Below, piece after piece: positions 23,590 through 33,439 of a DNA stretch of 64,000 nucleotides (positions are counted from its first letter, which is position 1; each line of letters opens with the position of its first letter). Source of the stretch: Flavobacteriales bacterium. GTDB taxonomy: Bacteria > Bacteroidota > Bacteroidia > Flavobacteriales_D > Crocinitomicaceae. The DNA lies in contig CANITF010000007.1 of assembly GCA_947470515.1 (NCBI GenBank), positions 1-64,000 of the forward strand, written 5' to 3'. The position numbers and the translations under genes are program-made. The notes below the pieces were generated by a model that saw nothing but the letters and a program-made list of their open reading frames with translations, did not search any database and was not told where the DNA came from.

Positions 23590-26037
23590 TTAGTTCACTT
23601 CAATCGCGTTCAATACTTTTTCTTTTGTCAATGCCAAGTCTAATACTTCCTTCATTTGAGTTACAAAATGGAAAGTCAATCCTTTCAAGTAATCTTGTTT
23701 GATTTCTTCAATGTCTTTTCTATTTTTCTCACACAATATTATTTCCTTGATTCCTGCTCGTTTTGCAGCCAGAATTTTCTCTTTAATTCCGCCAACTGGT
23801 AAAACTTCTCCACGCAATGTAATCTCACCTGTCATCGCAAGATTTTTCTTCACGCGTTTCTGTGTATATAACGAAGCTAGTGACGTTAACATGGTTATTC
23901 CAGCACTAGGTCCATCTTTTGGCGTTGCTCCTTCTGGAACGTGCACATGTACGTTGTGTTTATCGAATACTTCTTGATCCAAATTCAACCAACTGCTGTG
24001 AGCTTTCAAGAATTCCAATGCAATTACAGCTGATTCTTTCATTACATCTCCCAAATTTCCAGTCAAGGTTAATTTCCCTTTTCCTTTCGTGATCGATGAT
24101 TCAATGAATAATATATCTCCTCCAACGCTTGTCCAAGCTAAACCAGTTACAACTCCAGCGATTTCATTGCTTTCATATTTTGTCCTTCCTCTACCCGCTC
24201 CTAAAACAGTGAATAAATCCTCTACGCTAATTTTTGCGGTAAATTCTTCTTCCATTGCAATTTGACGGGCACGGTTACGAACTAATTTCGCAACCATTTT
24301 ATTCATTCCACGAACTCCAGATTCATTGGTATATTCTTCTACCAACTTCTCCATTACTTTGTTATCGATCGTAATATCTTTTTTTGTGATTCCATGTTCT
24401 TCAATTTGTTTCGGTAATAAATGGCGTTTTGCTATTTCAATCTTTTCTTCAATTGTATAACCGTTTACTTCGATAATTTCCATTCTATCGCGCAAAGGTC
24501 CTTGAACTTCTCCCAAATTATTCGCCGTTGCAATAAACATCACTTTTGAAAGGTCGAATTCAGTTTCAATATAATTATCGTAAAAAGAATTATTTTGCTC
24601 AGGATCTAAAACTTCCAATAATGCAGATGATGGATCTCCGTGATTACTTCTTCCTAACTTATCGATTTCATCCAAGACAAAAACTGGATTTGAGCTTTCA
24701 GCTTTTTTGATGTTTTGCATAATTCTCCCTGGCATTGCACCAATGTACGTTTTACGGTGACCACGAATTTCAGATTCATCGTGTAAACCGCCTAATGACA
24801 TGCGAATATATTTTCTTCCAAGTGCCTCAGCAATTGATTTTCCCAACGATGTTTTTCCAACTCCAGGAGGGCCATAAAAACACAATATTGGTGATTTCAT
24901 GTTTCCTTTTAATTTCAAAACAGCTAAATATTCTAAAATACGTTCTTTGACTTTTTCTAATCCGTAATGATCACGTTCCAAAATTTTCTTAGCCCGTTTC
25001 AAATCAAGGTTATCTTTCGAAAATTCTCCCCACGGTAAATCAAGCATTAAATCCAAGTAATTCGATTGTACATTGTACTCTGCTCCTTGCGGATTCATAC
25101 GTTGTAATTTGTCTAATTCCTTGTAAAATATTTTTGAAACACGTTCGTCCCATTTTTTAAATTCAGCTCTTGTACTGTAATCGCGTACATCAGTTTCCTG
25201 CGGATTATCTCCTAATTCATCTTGAATAGTGCGCATTTGTTGGTGAAGGAAATACTCGCGTTGTTGACGATCCATGTCTTTACGAACTTTGGATTGAATT
25301 TCATTGCGCATTTCCAACATTTGAATTTCTAAAGTCAAATGCTCCATCACCATCATCACCCGCTTTTTCATATCCAATTCTTCCAACATTTCCTGTTTTT
25401 TGGCAACGTCGGCATTCATATTGGATGAAATGAAATTCACTAGAAATGTTGGACTATCAATATTTCCAATAGCAAATGAGGCTTCTGAAGGAATATTTGG
25501 ACTGTCTTTTATAATTTGTAAAGCAAGATCTTTAATTGTCTTGAACATGATGTCCATTTCCTTATTTTTCTTGTCAAATGTCTTTTCTTTCAACATCTTA
25601 ACGTTCGCACGCATATACGGTTCAGTTTGATTTGGCTGAACAATTTCGAATCGACGCTTACCTTGAATTATTACCGTTGAACTACCATCAGGCATTTTCA
25701 ACAATCGAATAATTTGAGCAACAGTTCCAACTGTATGTAAATCAGAAAATTCAGGTGATTCCTCCTCTTGATTCTTTTGAGAAACAACCCCAATGATTTT
25801 CTTTCCTTTATTGGCGTCTTGAATTAGTTTGATTGATTTATCGCGTCCAACCGTAATTGGAATAACAACTCCTGGAAACAAGACATTGTTACGTAAAGGC
25901 AAAATAGCTAGATCTTCAGGAAATTTTTCCTTGTTCATGTTTTCCTCTTCTTCAGCTGTAATTAGTGGAATAAATTCAGCATCTGCCTCAATTGCTTGTG
26001 TTAAATTTAATATATCGTTGTCAAAAATATCGTTCAT
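23590..26037 (-). CDS. lon: ATP-dependent Lon protease
   Basis: An 815-residue cytoplasmic AAA+ protease for damaged and regulatory proteins. It has the N-terminal substrate-binding LON domain (about 42-235; LAILPLRNNVLFPGVVIP), a coiled linker, Walker A GPPGVGKTS (389-397), Walker B with VFVLDEIDKLG, and the Ser-Lys dyad Ser711 (PKDGPSAGI) and Lys754 (GGIKEK). Length is normal for bacterial LonA. It stands alone on the minus strand between a terminator and the GlmU-like gene. No HAIR/CIRCE-type site is seen upstream. Confidence 0.97.
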   Translation of the reverse strand: MNDIFDNDILNLTQAIEADAEFIPLITAEEEENMNKEKFPEDLAILPLRNNVLFPGVVIPITVGRDKSIKLIQDANKGKKIIGVVSQKNQEEESPEFSDLHTVGTVAQIIRLLKMPDGSSTVIIQGKRRFEIVQPNQTEPYMRANVKMLKEKTFDKKNKEMDIMFKTIKDLALQIIKDSPNIPSEASFAIGNIDSPTFLVNFISSNMNADVAKKQEMLEELDMKKRVMMVMEHLTLEIQMLEMRNEIQSKVRKDMDRQQREYFLHQQMRTIQDELGDNPQETDVRDYSTRAEFKKWDERVSKIFYKELDKLQRMNPQGAEYNVQSNYLDLMLDLPWGEFSKDNLDLKRAKKILERDHYGLEKVKERILEYLAVLKLKGNMKSPILCFYGPPGVGKTSLGKSIAEALGRKYIRMSLGGLHDESEIRGHRKTYIGAMPGRIMQNIKKAESSNPVFVLDEIDKLGRSNHGDPSSALLEVLDPEQNNSFYDNYIETEFDLSKVMFIATANNLGEVQGPLRDRMEIIEVNGYTIEEKIEIAKRHLLPKQIEEHGITKKDITIDNKVMEKLVEEYTNESGVRGMNKMVAKLVRNRARQIAMEEEFTAKISVEDLFTVLGAGRGRTKYESNEIAGVVTGLAWTSVGGDILFIESSITKGKGKLTLTGNLGDVMKESAVIALEFLKAHSSWLNLDQEVFDKHNVHVHVPEGATPKDGPSAGITMLTSLASLYTQKRVKKNLAMTGEITLRGEVLPVGGIKEKILAAKRAGIKEIILCEKNRKDIEEIKQDYLKGLTFHFVTQMKEVLDLALTKEKVLNAIEVN

Positions 26038-26207
26038 GCTTCTTGAAATTCGTAATTTTTTAGTTGGGATTTGAAATTGATTTAAAAACCCATTTTGTAA
26101 GTCAAAGTGTCAGTATAATTCAGTAGATTTTTCGTGAAACCTTGATTTTATAGGACACAGCTAATGAGTCAAATGATATGCCACTGGAAATTAACTGAAA
26201 TTTTGTC

Positions 26208-27344
26208 TTATTTATCCTCAGAAATGTGACGTAAAATAGCAATTTCACTCTGCGATAATTGCAAACCTCTGCGGTGCATCATATTATTCGCATATTCGAT
26301 TGCTTTTTCGAACCTAAATGGAACGATTTCATCTGCTCCACCCCAACTAAATGAAGGAATAAATTTGGATGGAAATCCTGCACCATAAATATTCGAAGAG
26401 ACGCCTACAACTGTTGCGGTGTTGAACATGGTATTGATCCCACATTTAGAATGGTCGCCCATGCAAACACCCATGAATTGCGTTTCTGTTTCTATTTCCC
26501 CTTTTTCTTCATAGGAATAGGTTGAAATGTTTCCGTAATTGTTTTTCAAGTTTGACGTATTTGTATCTGCGCCCAAATTGCACCATTCACCGATCAAAGC
26601 ATTCCCAAGAAAACCGTCATGACCCTTGTTGGAATACGCTTGAAAAACGACATTATTTACTTCACCACCCACTTTACAATGTGGTCCAAGTGTGGTTGGT
26701 CCGTAAACTTTTGCCCCCAATTTCAAAGCACTGTATTCACACATTGCCAAAGGTCCACGAACAATTGATCCTTCCATGATTTCTGCATGTTTCCCAATGT
26801 AAATCGGTCCTGAATGTGTGTTTAAAATAGCTGCTTCAATTGTTGCTCCTTCTTCAATGAAAATCATTGATTCGTCACCAATTACCGTATTCGTTTTTGA
26901 TATTTTTTCAGATGTTCTACCAGCTGTTATAAGTTCGAAATCAGAATAAATTGCATCCCCATTTTTTTGAAAAATATGCCATCTTTGAGAAATAACAACT
27001 GGAATCTCGCCAACATATTCGACTTTCACAGATGCATTTCCTTTTTTAGCGAACCAAATTTTACCCATCCATAACGCTTCATTTTCGCCAAGATTCACAA
27101 TAGCCACAGCCACTTCAACATTTGGAATCAATTCAGCATTCACAATTAAATCTGGGTTTTCTAATGAAGGAAACCTTTCTGCTAAATAAGCTTCCGTTTG
27201 ATAATAAATCTCAGCTTCGGGTAAGATAACCTTCCATCGTTCATCATTTGTAAAAATTCCAATGCGTAAATTTCCAATTGGTCGTGTTAATGACAAAGGG
27301 GCAAAACGCAAATGTAAACCGTTATCGTGTAAACTTATTTTCAT
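26208..27344 (-). CDS. GlmU-like sugar nucleotidyltransferase / left-handed beta-helix protein
   Basis: A 378-residue protein of the alternative Bacteroidota GlmU family, proposed as UDP-GlcNAc diphosphorylase and glucosamine-1-phosphate acetyltransferase. The N-terminal part starts with FAPLSLTRPIGNLRIGIFTNDERW, the short nucleotidyltransferase-like region. The C-terminal left-handed beta-helix (about 165-330) has hexapeptide-type turns (IYIGKHAEIMEGSIVRGP, LGAKVYGPTTLGPHCKVGGEV). Length fits this family and is shorter than E. coli GlmU. The product feeds lipid A and peptidoglycan synthesis. The symporter gene lies 20 bp upstream in the same direction, which may be chance. Confidence 0.8.
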   Translation of the reverse strand: MKISLHDNGLHLRFAPLSLTRPIGNLRIGIFTNDERWKVILPEAEIYYQTEAYLAERFPSLENPDLIVNAELIPNVEVAVAIVNLGENEALWMGKIWFAKKGNASVKVEYVGEIPVVISQRWHIFQKNGDAIYSDFELITAGRTSEKISKTNTVIGDESMIFIEEGATIEAAILNTHSGPIYIGKHAEIMEGSIVRGPLAMCEYSALKLGAKVYGPTTLGPHCKVGGEVNNVVFQAYSNKGHDGFLGNALIGEWCNLGADTNTSNLKNNYGNISTYSYEEKGEIETETQFMGVCMGDHSKCGINTMFNTATVVGVSSNIYGAGFPSKFIPSFSWGGADEIVPFRFEKAIEYANNMMHRRGLQLSQSEIAILRHISEDK

Positions 27345-27364
27345 ATCAAAAACTTAATTCGTTC

Positions 27365-28870
27365 TTATTTTGAAGACGTTAAATCAAATCCATTCTTTGC
27401 AATTTCGTCACTTAAATTTCCAGATTTTTTACTAAAAATATACAACATAAGAAATGTCAACGTTCCATTGATAATTAATATCTCGTTTCCAAATTTATAC
27501 TCACCAAAAAGTTGTGGTGAAAAATGATCAAGGACATAGCACATCAATGGAGCTAAAATACACACAATCGGAACAATTGGAATTTTTGCATTTAAAATAG
27601 ACCGTTTAGTTAGGATTCCGAATGAGAACAGACCAAGCAAAGGTCCATAGGTATATCCGGCAATGACAAAAATTAAATCAATAATGCTTTTATCATTTTT
27701 CCATTTGAAGAAAAACACCAATAGCATAAACAAAACAGCAAAACCAATGTGAATCTGTTTCCGCAAGCGTACTTTCTGTTCTTCATTCATATCTGTTCTT
27801 CGCTGAAAACCAAGAATATCAATACAGAATGAAGATGTCAAGGCGGTAATTGCGCCATCTACAGACGGGAAAAGTGCTGAAATTAATCCAATGATAAAAA
27901 TGAGGAAAATTCCTTTGGGTAAATGATCTCGAACAATTGAAGGAAACACATCATCTGGTGCATATTCCCAACCATTGTGTTGCGCATACAAATACAATAA
28001 ACCTCCCAAAAACAAGAACAAAGCATTTACCAGCAGCAAAACTAAACTGAATGATACAATGTTTTTTTGAGCGTCTTTCAAGGTTTTTACGCTGATGTTT
28101 TTTTGCATCATTTCTTGATCCATACCAGTCATCGTAATTGTAATGAACGCACCACCAATTATATGTTTCAGGAAATAATCTTTTTTCAATACGTCCGTTC
28201 CCCAAAGGCTTGTCATATTTTTATCTTGCATTTTATGCCAAATAGTTGTCCAATCCCAACCCAATGCTTGCTGAATTGAAATGATACATACAACAAGTGC
28301 TAATAACATGAATACCGTTTGCAAAGTATCCGTCCATACGATTGTTTTCACCCCACCTTTCAAGGTATAAACGACAATCATTACCATGATAATTAAGGTC
28401 GTTAACCAAAACGGAAAATCAATTTCGTCTAACACAAACAATTGCAACACGTTGATTACAAGATACAAACGAACTGTTGCACCCAAGGTTCTCGACAAAA
28501 TAAAATAACCTGCACCCCATTTATAAGCGTTAAAACCTAAACGATATTCTAAATAGCGATAAATTGAAGTTAAATTGTATTTATAATACAATGGCAAAAG
28601 AACATACGCCACGACAAAATAACCTATAAAAAATCCGAGTACCAATTGGTAATAATGCCACCCTCCTGCTCCAACTCCGCCTGGAACAGAAACAAAAGTT
28701 ACTCCTGAAAGTGATGTTCCAATCATGCCAAAAGCCACCAAATACCATGAACTTTTCTTATTTCCAGAGAAAAAAGATTCAGAATCAGCGTTTTTTGATG
28801 TCAAAACTGAAATCAAAATCAACACTGCAAAATAGGCAACTAATATCGAAACGACTAATGCTGTACTCAT
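27365..28870 (-). CDS. sodium:solute symporter family transporter
   Basis: A 501-residue inner-membrane protein of the SSS family. About 13 membrane segments are visible. The sodium-site region of the first helices carries GMIGTSLSGVTFVSVPGGVG, and a conserved DQEMMQKNISVKTLKDAQKN loop follows helix 6-7. GLISALFPSVDGAITALTSSFCIDI is the typical TM8 segment. The substrate cannot be assigned, since sugars, acids and proline are all used in this family. It starts just left of a divergent gene at 28974. Confidence 0.88.
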   Translation of the reverse strand: MSTALVVSILVAYFAVLILISVLTSKNADSESFFSGNKKSSWYLVAFGMIGTSLSGVTFVSVPGGVGAGGWHYYQLVLGFFIGYFVVAYVLLPLYYKYNLTSIYRYLEYRLGFNAYKWGAGYFILSRTLGATVRLYLVINVLQLFVLDEIDFPFWLTTLIIMVMIVVYTLKGGVKTIVWTDTLQTVFMLLALVVCIISIQQALGWDWTTIWHKMQDKNMTSLWGTDVLKKDYFLKHIIGGAFITITMTGMDQEMMQKNISVKTLKDAQKNIVSFSLVLLLVNALFLFLGGLLYLYAQHNGWEYAPDDVFPSIVRDHLPKGIFLIFIIGLISALFPSVDGAITALTSSFCIDILGFQRRTDMNEEQKVRLRKQIHIGFAVLFMLLVFFFKWKNDKSIIDLIFVIAGYTYGPLLGLFSFGILTKRSILNAKIPIVPIVCILAPLMCYVLDHFSPQLFGEYKFGNEILIINGTLTFLMLYIFSKKSGNLSDEIAKNGFDLTSSK

Positions 28871-28950
28871 ACTTAAATTTGAAGGTTGAAATTACTATAT
28901 ATTTGTTTAAAGATGAACATAATCCGTTACTTTAATCTCAAATTGAATTC

Positions 28951-28958
28951 TATCTTTG
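28951..28958 (+). promoter_or_regulatory. -7 box upstream of the 28974 gene
   Basis: TATCTTTG is a perfect match to the Bacteroidota -7 consensus, 15 bp before the ATG. No good -33 TTTG is found at the expected distance. Confidence 0.45.
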
Positions 28959-28973
28959 TAAAAAAAGAAAGCT

Positions 28974-29495
28974 ATGGAAGTTGTATTGCAAATTGCCTTG
29001 ATTATTTTTCCTGCGGGAGCTGTGTTATTGACAACGATATTCTTTTTAAGAAAGGAATCGTCTCAAGAATTGCGTTCGATGCAAATTGAAATGAAGAAAC
29101 AACGACAAGAATTCTTTTTACCGAATCGAGTTGAATCCTATCAAAGAGCAGTTTTGTTGATGGAGCGCATTCACCCAAATAGTTTGGTGATGCGTTTACA
29201 CAATCCAGGTTTACCAGCTAGAGCGCTACAAGCTGAATTCTTACAAGCTATAAGAGATGAATACGACCACAATGTTGCACAACAATTATTCGTTTCTATT
29301 CAAGGATGGCAAATGGTAAAAAATTCAAAAGAAGAGACTGTAAAAATTATCAATCTTGCTGGGAACCAACTATCAGCTGCAGCAACTGGAATGGATTTAT
29401 CTGCTAAAATATTTGAAATTGTTGCCGAAATTGGTGAATTACCTACTGAAATTACGGTTGATTATTTGAAAAGAGAATTGCAGGAGTTGTTTTAA
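28974..29495 (+). CDS. conserved Bacteroidota membrane-anchored protein
   Basis: A 173-residue protein. One N-terminal membrane segment (about 5-25; LQIALIIFPAGAVLLTTIFFL) is followed by a charged coiled stretch (SSQELRSMQIEMKKQRQEFFLPNR) and a helical domain with RVESYQRAVLLMERIHP. It resembles a conserved family of unknown function found near basic metabolism genes in Bacteroidota. No catalytic motif is visible. It is divergent from the symporter gene. Confidence 0.65.
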   Translation: MEVVLQIALIIFPAGAVLLTTIFFLRKESSQELRSMQIEMKKQRQEFFLPNRVESYQRAVLLMERIHPNSLVMRLHNPGLPARALQAEFLQAIRDEYDHNVAQQLFVSIQGWQMVKNSKEETVKIINLAGNQLSAAATGMDLSAKIFEIVAEIGELPTEITVDYLKRELQELF

Positions 29496-29496
29496 A

Positions 29497-29616
29497 AAAA
29501 TAATAAAGAAGGAAGAAGGTTTCAAAAAAGGAAAAAGGTAGAAGGAAAAAGTAATTTAATTCTTGGGAATCACACTTTTTACTTTTTACTTTTTACTTTT
29601 TACTTTTTACTTTTTG
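29497..29616. repeat. intergenic element: purine arm, 25-bp core, TTTTTAC tandem arm
   Basis: The left arm is purine-rich (GAAGGAAGAAGG..GGAAAAAGG). The core GTAATTTAATTCTTGGGAAT CACAC (29551-29575) recurs inverted at 63879-63903 with few mismatches. The right arm is about five tandem CTTTTTA units (29576-29612). The arms are complementary in base class. Confidence 0.6.
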
Positions 29617-29620
29617 TAAT

Positions 29621-29830
29621 CTATTCTAATATTATTCTTAAATCATCAATTTCGATAATATCTCCTGGAATAAGTTTCGCACGTTTTCGTGTTTCAAGTT
29701 CTCCGTTTCGAATTACTTCACCTTGTTCAACAATGTATTTTGCATGTCCACCAGTTTCAGCGATTCCAAGTGCTTTCAATAATTGAATCAGCTCAATGTA
29801 TTCCCCTTCTATTTTAAATTCTTGTTTCAT
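29621..29830 (-). CDS. S4-domain RNA-binding protein
   Basis: A 69-residue protein that is almost only an S4 RNA-binding fold: YIELIQLLKALGIAETGGHAK forms the two helices, and EQGEVIRNGELETRKRAKL with GDIIEID forms the hairpin. Such YbcJ/YaaA-type small proteins bind structured RNA, often with ribosome-related roles. Its start overlaps the stop of the MeaB-like gene by 4 bp, so translation is coupled. No link between the two functions is known. Confidence 0.82.
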   Translation of the reverse strand: MKQEFKIEGEYIELIQLLKALGIAETGGHAKYIVEQGEVIRNGELETRKRAKLIPGDIIEIDDLRIILE

Positions 29831-30861
29831 TTTTCTTTATTATAATACGCATACAAAATTTCTGCAGCATGAAATGAGCTTATTTCGCCAGAAAGAACTT
29901 TTTGTTCCATGTTTTTTAATTCATTCATGGACGTTTCATCTCCAAAAAAGTCATTTAAAATCAATTCTTTCAATGATTCTGACAACCAATATTTATCTTG
30001 AATTTTCCGATGTTTATCAAACCAACCATTGATTTTAGTTTGATTTGAAAAGGATTCAACGGTCGTCCAAACTTTATCTATGTTTTCATTGGTATATGCG
30101 CTGCAAGTATAGGATGGAGCAATCCAATCACTCGCCTTCGGAGGGAAAAGATGCATTGCGTTTGCATATTCGCGACTTGCCATTTGCGCTTTTTTCTCAT
30201 TATCGCCGTCCGCTTTTGTGATGACTAAGGCATCAGCCATTTCCATTATACCACGTTTGATACCTTGTAATTCATCTCCAGCTCCAGCCAACATCAATAG
30301 TAAAAAGAAATCAACCATGGAATGCACCATTGTTTCAGATTGCCCAACTCCAACGGTTTCAATTAGAATCACATCAAATCCAGCCATTTCACATAAGAAA
30401 ATACTTTCTCGTGTTTTTCGAGCAACGCCCCCCAGAGTTGAACCAGCAGCTGATGGACGAATAAAAACATTCTGCATTACTGACAAATCTTGCATGCGCG
30501 TTTTGTCACCTAAAATACTCCCTCCACTTTCACTGCTTGAAGGATCAATAGCCAAAACGGCAACTTTCATCCCTTTTTGAACGAGGATTTTACCGAAAGC
30601 TTCAATGAAGGTGCTTTTCCCAACGCCAGGAACACCTGTAATTCCAATGCGGATTGATTTCCCAGCATGCGGTAAACTTAACTGAATCAGATCATTGGCC
30701 ATTTCTTTATCAGCCGGCAATGTACTTTCCAATAAGGTAATGCAAGAACTTAATGCAACAAGGTCGCCTTTCAGTAATTTATCAAATAAACTTGCTACAG
30801 AGCGAGATGTTCGTCTGAGTTTACGTTTATTCAACCAATTTTCTATATGTTGCTGATCCAT
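29827..30861 (-). CDS. meaB: MeaB/ArgK-type GTPase (methylmalonyl-CoA mutase chaperone)
   Basis: A 344-residue G3E GTPase. Walker A is GVPGVGKST (76-84). The family loop AIDPSSSESGGSILGDKTRM follows, then the switch region PSAAGSTLGGVARKTRE, Walker B in DVILIETVGVGQSE, and the base-recognition motif ITKADG. MeaB protects and reloads adenosylcobalamin-dependent methylmalonyl-CoA mutase. Length is normal. No mutase gene is in this window, so its partner must be elsewhere. Confidence 0.92.
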   Translation of the reverse strand: MDQQHIENWLNKRKLRRTSRSVASLFDKLLKGDLVALSSCITLLESTLPADKEMANDLIQLSLPHAGKSIRIGITGVPGVGKSTFIEAFGKILVQKGMKVAVLAIDPSSSESGGSILGDKTRMQDLSVMQNVFIRPSAAGSTLGGVARKTRESIFLCEMAGFDVILIETVGVGQSETMVHSMVDFFLLLMLAGAGDELQGIKRGIMEMADALVITKADGDNEKKAQMASREYANAMHLFPPKASDWIAPSYTCSAYTNENIDKVWTTVESFSNQTKINGWFDKHRKIQDKYWLSESLKELILNDFFGDETSMNELKNMEQKVLSGEISSFHAAEILYAYYNKEK

Positions 30862-31046
30862 TAAAACAAATGTAGAAAAAAATAAAGGACAACAGACAAA
30901 GGAAATTTTGACAAAAGACCGCTGCGCTTAAAGACTTAATCATTTAAACCAAATTAATACCAATTCTGAAAATTATGTTGTTTCAATGAGTGCAAGTCTA
31001 TTGTCTTTCTGTCCTTTGTCTAAAACTCTTTCACTAACTTTACCCC

Positions 31047-31544
31047 ATGAAACGAATTGGCTTGATGTCAGACACACATGGATACATAGATCCTAAAATC
31101 TACGAATACTTCAAAGGTGTAGATGAAATTTGGCATGCAGGTGATGTTGGTACAATAGACGTAATAGATGAATTAAGAAAATTTAAACCGTTACGTGGCG
31201 TTTATGGAAATATTGATGATTATAATATTAGAAAAGAACTTCCTGAATTTAATCGGTTTAAGTGTGAAGATGTGGAAGTATTAATAACACATATTGGAGG
31301 AAAACCAGGCAATTTTTCTATTCCAGCAACAACAGAATTGAATAAAAAAGCTCCCAAATTATTTATTTGTGGCCATTCACATATCTTACTAGTTAAAATG
31401 GATCCACGGTATAAAATGTTATGTATGAATCCAGGTGCATGCGGTTTTAAAGGTTTTCATTCAGTAAAAACAATTTTACGTTTTTCAATAACGGGAGACC
31501 GAATACATGATTTGGAAGCAATTGAAATAGGAAAAAGAGTATAG
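31047..31544 (+). CDS. YfcE/MJ0936-type metallophosphoesterase
   Basis: A 165-residue calcineurin-like phosphodiesterase. The metal-binding motifs are DTHG (9-12), GDVG near residue 34, GNIDD near 56, THIGG near 79 and GHSH near 107. All ligands of the two-metal centre are present. Small enzymes of this type hydrolyse phosphodiesters such as bis-pNPP in vitro; the natural substrate is not known. It stands 40 bp before porQ, possibly in one transcript. Confidence 0.88.
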   Translation: MKRIGLMSDTHGYIDPKIYEYFKGVDEIWHAGDVGTIDVIDELRKFKPLRGVYGNIDDYNIRKELPEFNRFKCEDVEVLITHIGGKPGNFSIPATTELNKKAPKLFICGHSHILLVKMDPRYKMLCMNPGACGFKGFHSVKTILRFSITGDRIHDLEAIEIGKRV

Positions 31545-31583
31545 AATAAAATTTTTAGCTTTTCTTTGCGTTAATTATCCCGT

Positions 31584-32615
31584 ATGAAATTTATATTTTC
31601 TTTTTTCTTCCTCCTTTTAGGTTTTAGTTCGGTTTCTCAAACTGGCGGAACTACAAGTTTTGCTCTTTTAGACCTTACCTTTAATGCTCGTGCTGCAGGA
31701 CTCGGAAATGATTTCATTTCGGCTAAAGATCAAGATATTAATTTGGGAGTTGCCAATCCTTCTTTGTATAATGATAAAATGCACAATACCTTAAGTGTCA
31801 ATCAAGCATTATTATCTGGAGGAATAAATTATGGTCAGGTTGTTTATGGCAAGAAGCTAAAAGCGGGTTTTTTAGGCACATCTATTCGTTATGTTAACTA
31901 CGGAGAATTTAGAAGAACAGATATCAACGGTACTGATCAAGGAGCTTTTAATCCTTTTGAATGTATTATAGGTGCTGGATATGGAAAGCAATTAAATCCA
32001 AGAATATCAGTTGGTACCAATTTAAATCTCATTTATTCTCAATTGGAAAGTTATAGTGCTTTTGGTGCAGCTATTGATCTAGCAGGAACATATACGAATA
32101 AAAATGAGGATTTTCTTGTTACTGCAATGGTTAAAAATGCAGGATTACAGTTTAAAAGTTATTATAACAAACAAAAAGCTCCTCTTCCAGCAGAGTTTCA
32201 AATTGCTGCAGCATATAAGTTAAGTCACGCCCCGTTTCGTTTTTCAATCTTAGCGCATCATCTAAATAAGTGGAACATTACATATGTTGACCCAAATTTA
32301 AAACCAACCGTTGATGCATTAACAGGAGATTCTATTCCAGTCAAATATGCAGGATTTGGAGAAAAACTAGCAAGACATTTCACTTATTCAGTTGAGATAT
32401 TGGCTTCAAAAAACATTCACTTACGATTTGGATTTGATTATCAAAAACGGCAAGAAATGAAGCTTGAAGCAAGACCAGGTATTGCAGGAATATCTTTTGG
32501 ACTTGGGTTATATTTCAAGAAAATATCTATTGACTACGGTTTTTCCGTTTATTCGAGAGCCGGTTTTAACAATATGTTGACTCTTTCCACTAATTTATCA
32601 AGGTGGAAAAAATAA
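31584..32615 (+). CDS. porQ: PorQ, type IX secretion system protein
   Basis: A 343-residue outer-membrane protein with a signal peptide ending near residue 19 (SSVSQ). The mature start TGGTTSFALLDLTFNARAAG and the GVANPSLYN segment are typical of the PorQ family in the FadL-like barrel group. PorQ takes part in the attachment complex of the type IX secretion system, which adds A-LPS to cargo proteins. It shows that the organism has this Bacteroidota-only system. No other por gene is adjacent. Confidence 0.88.
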   Translation: MKFIFSFFFLLLGFSSVSQTGGTTSFALLDLTFNARAAGLGNDFISAKDQDINLGVANPSLYNDKMHNTLSVNQALLSGGINYGQVVYGKKLKAGFLGTSIRYVNYGEFRRTDINGTDQGAFNPFECIIGAGYGKQLNPRISVGTNLNLIYSQLESYSAFGAAIDLAGTYTNKNEDFLVTAMVKNAGLQFKSYYNKQKAPLPAEFQIAAAYKLSHAPFRFSILAHHLNKWNITYVDPNLKPTVDALTGDSIPVKYAGFGEKLARHFTYSVEILASKNIHLRFGFDYQKRQEMKLEARPGIAGISFGLGLYFKKISIDYGFSVYSRAGFNNMLTLSTNLSRWKK

Positions 32616-32811
32616 TGTTTTCATTTTTTTCCATGTACAATTTCACACTAAACAGATTTATTCGCGGTTTTAAGACATTCATTGATTATTAAATAACAAA
32701 TGTTCATTTATTTTGTAACCTTTTAATAGAAACTTAGGTAAATTAGTGCAATTAAAAAAATATAATTCATAAATAAAACGTAATTTTGTATAAACCAAAT
32801 TTATTTTAAAC

Positions 32812-33330
32812 ATGAAAAAAAATCTATTATTTCTAGCCTTAGCAGTTATTGCTAGCTCTACATTATTATCTAGTTGTAAGAAAGGAGAAAATGATCCATT
32901 TCTATCTCTGAAAAGTCGTGATTCAAGAATTACAGCCCTATGGATGTTAACAAGTGCTGAAAGTTCAGTTAATAATGACGGAAGTATTTTTACTACCAAT
33001 TTTGACGGTAGTATAATGACTAATTACTATCCAGGAGGTTTCACAGATAATTATTCCTATTCGTTAACAATTGAAATTAAAAAAGATGGTACTTACCAGA
33101 GTATAGAAACCAATGATGGGGACATTGAAACTATTGACGGAAAATGGTACTGGGTAAATTCAGCTAAAAACAAAACCTCCATTAGTTTAGACAATTTGGG
33201 AACATTTGAGGTAAACGGTTTGAGATCGAAGGAACTTATCCTAAAAATGTATGATAAAGAGGTTGCTGTTACAGGCGGATCATCAAGCAGCTACGAAAGT
33301 ATTGCAACTTGGACATTCGAGAAACAATAA
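32812..33330 (+). CDS. lipocalin-like lipoprotein
   Basis: A 172-residue lipoprotein with a clear lipobox (LLSSC, Cys22). The body has the pattern of small Bacteroidota lipocalin-like proteins: an opening ITALWMLTSAE strand, a central YSLTIEIKKDGTYQSIETNDG, DGKWYWVNSAKNKTSISLD, and a C-terminal WTFEKQ. These motifs (WxL, KxDGTY, G.W.W) fit the lipocalin-like domain, but the function is unknown. A TAATTTTG at 32781-32788 could be its -7 box. A strong terminator follows. Confidence 0.7.
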   Translation: MKKNLLFLALAVIASSTLLSSCKKGENDPFLSLKSRDSRITALWMLTSAESSVNNDGSIFTTNFDGSIMTNYYPGGFTDNYSYSLTIEIKKDGTYQSIETNDGDIETIDGKWYWVNSAKNKTSISLDNLGTFEVNGLRSKELILKMYDKEVAVTGGSSSSYESIATWTFEKQ

Positions 33331-33350
33331 TTTAAACTGATTTTAACATG

Positions 33351-33385
33351 AGAAGGCTGCCCGCAAGTGGGCAGCCTTCTTTATT
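33351..33385 (+). terminator. strong terminator after the lipocalin-like gene
   Basis: AGAAGGCTGCCC pairs with GGGCAGCCTTCT around GCAAGT and is followed by a T-rich tract. It is 20 bp after the stop. Confidence 0.9.
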
Positions 33386-33439
33386 TTATTTTTGCAGTAG
33401 GCTCTCTATTATTTACTATTTACAATGTATCTTCGTTTC

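Noticed and set aside
29576-29615. TTTTTAC tandem repeats as a CRISPR array
   Set aside because: Units are 7 bp without spacers; this is a microsatellite inside a dispersed repeat.
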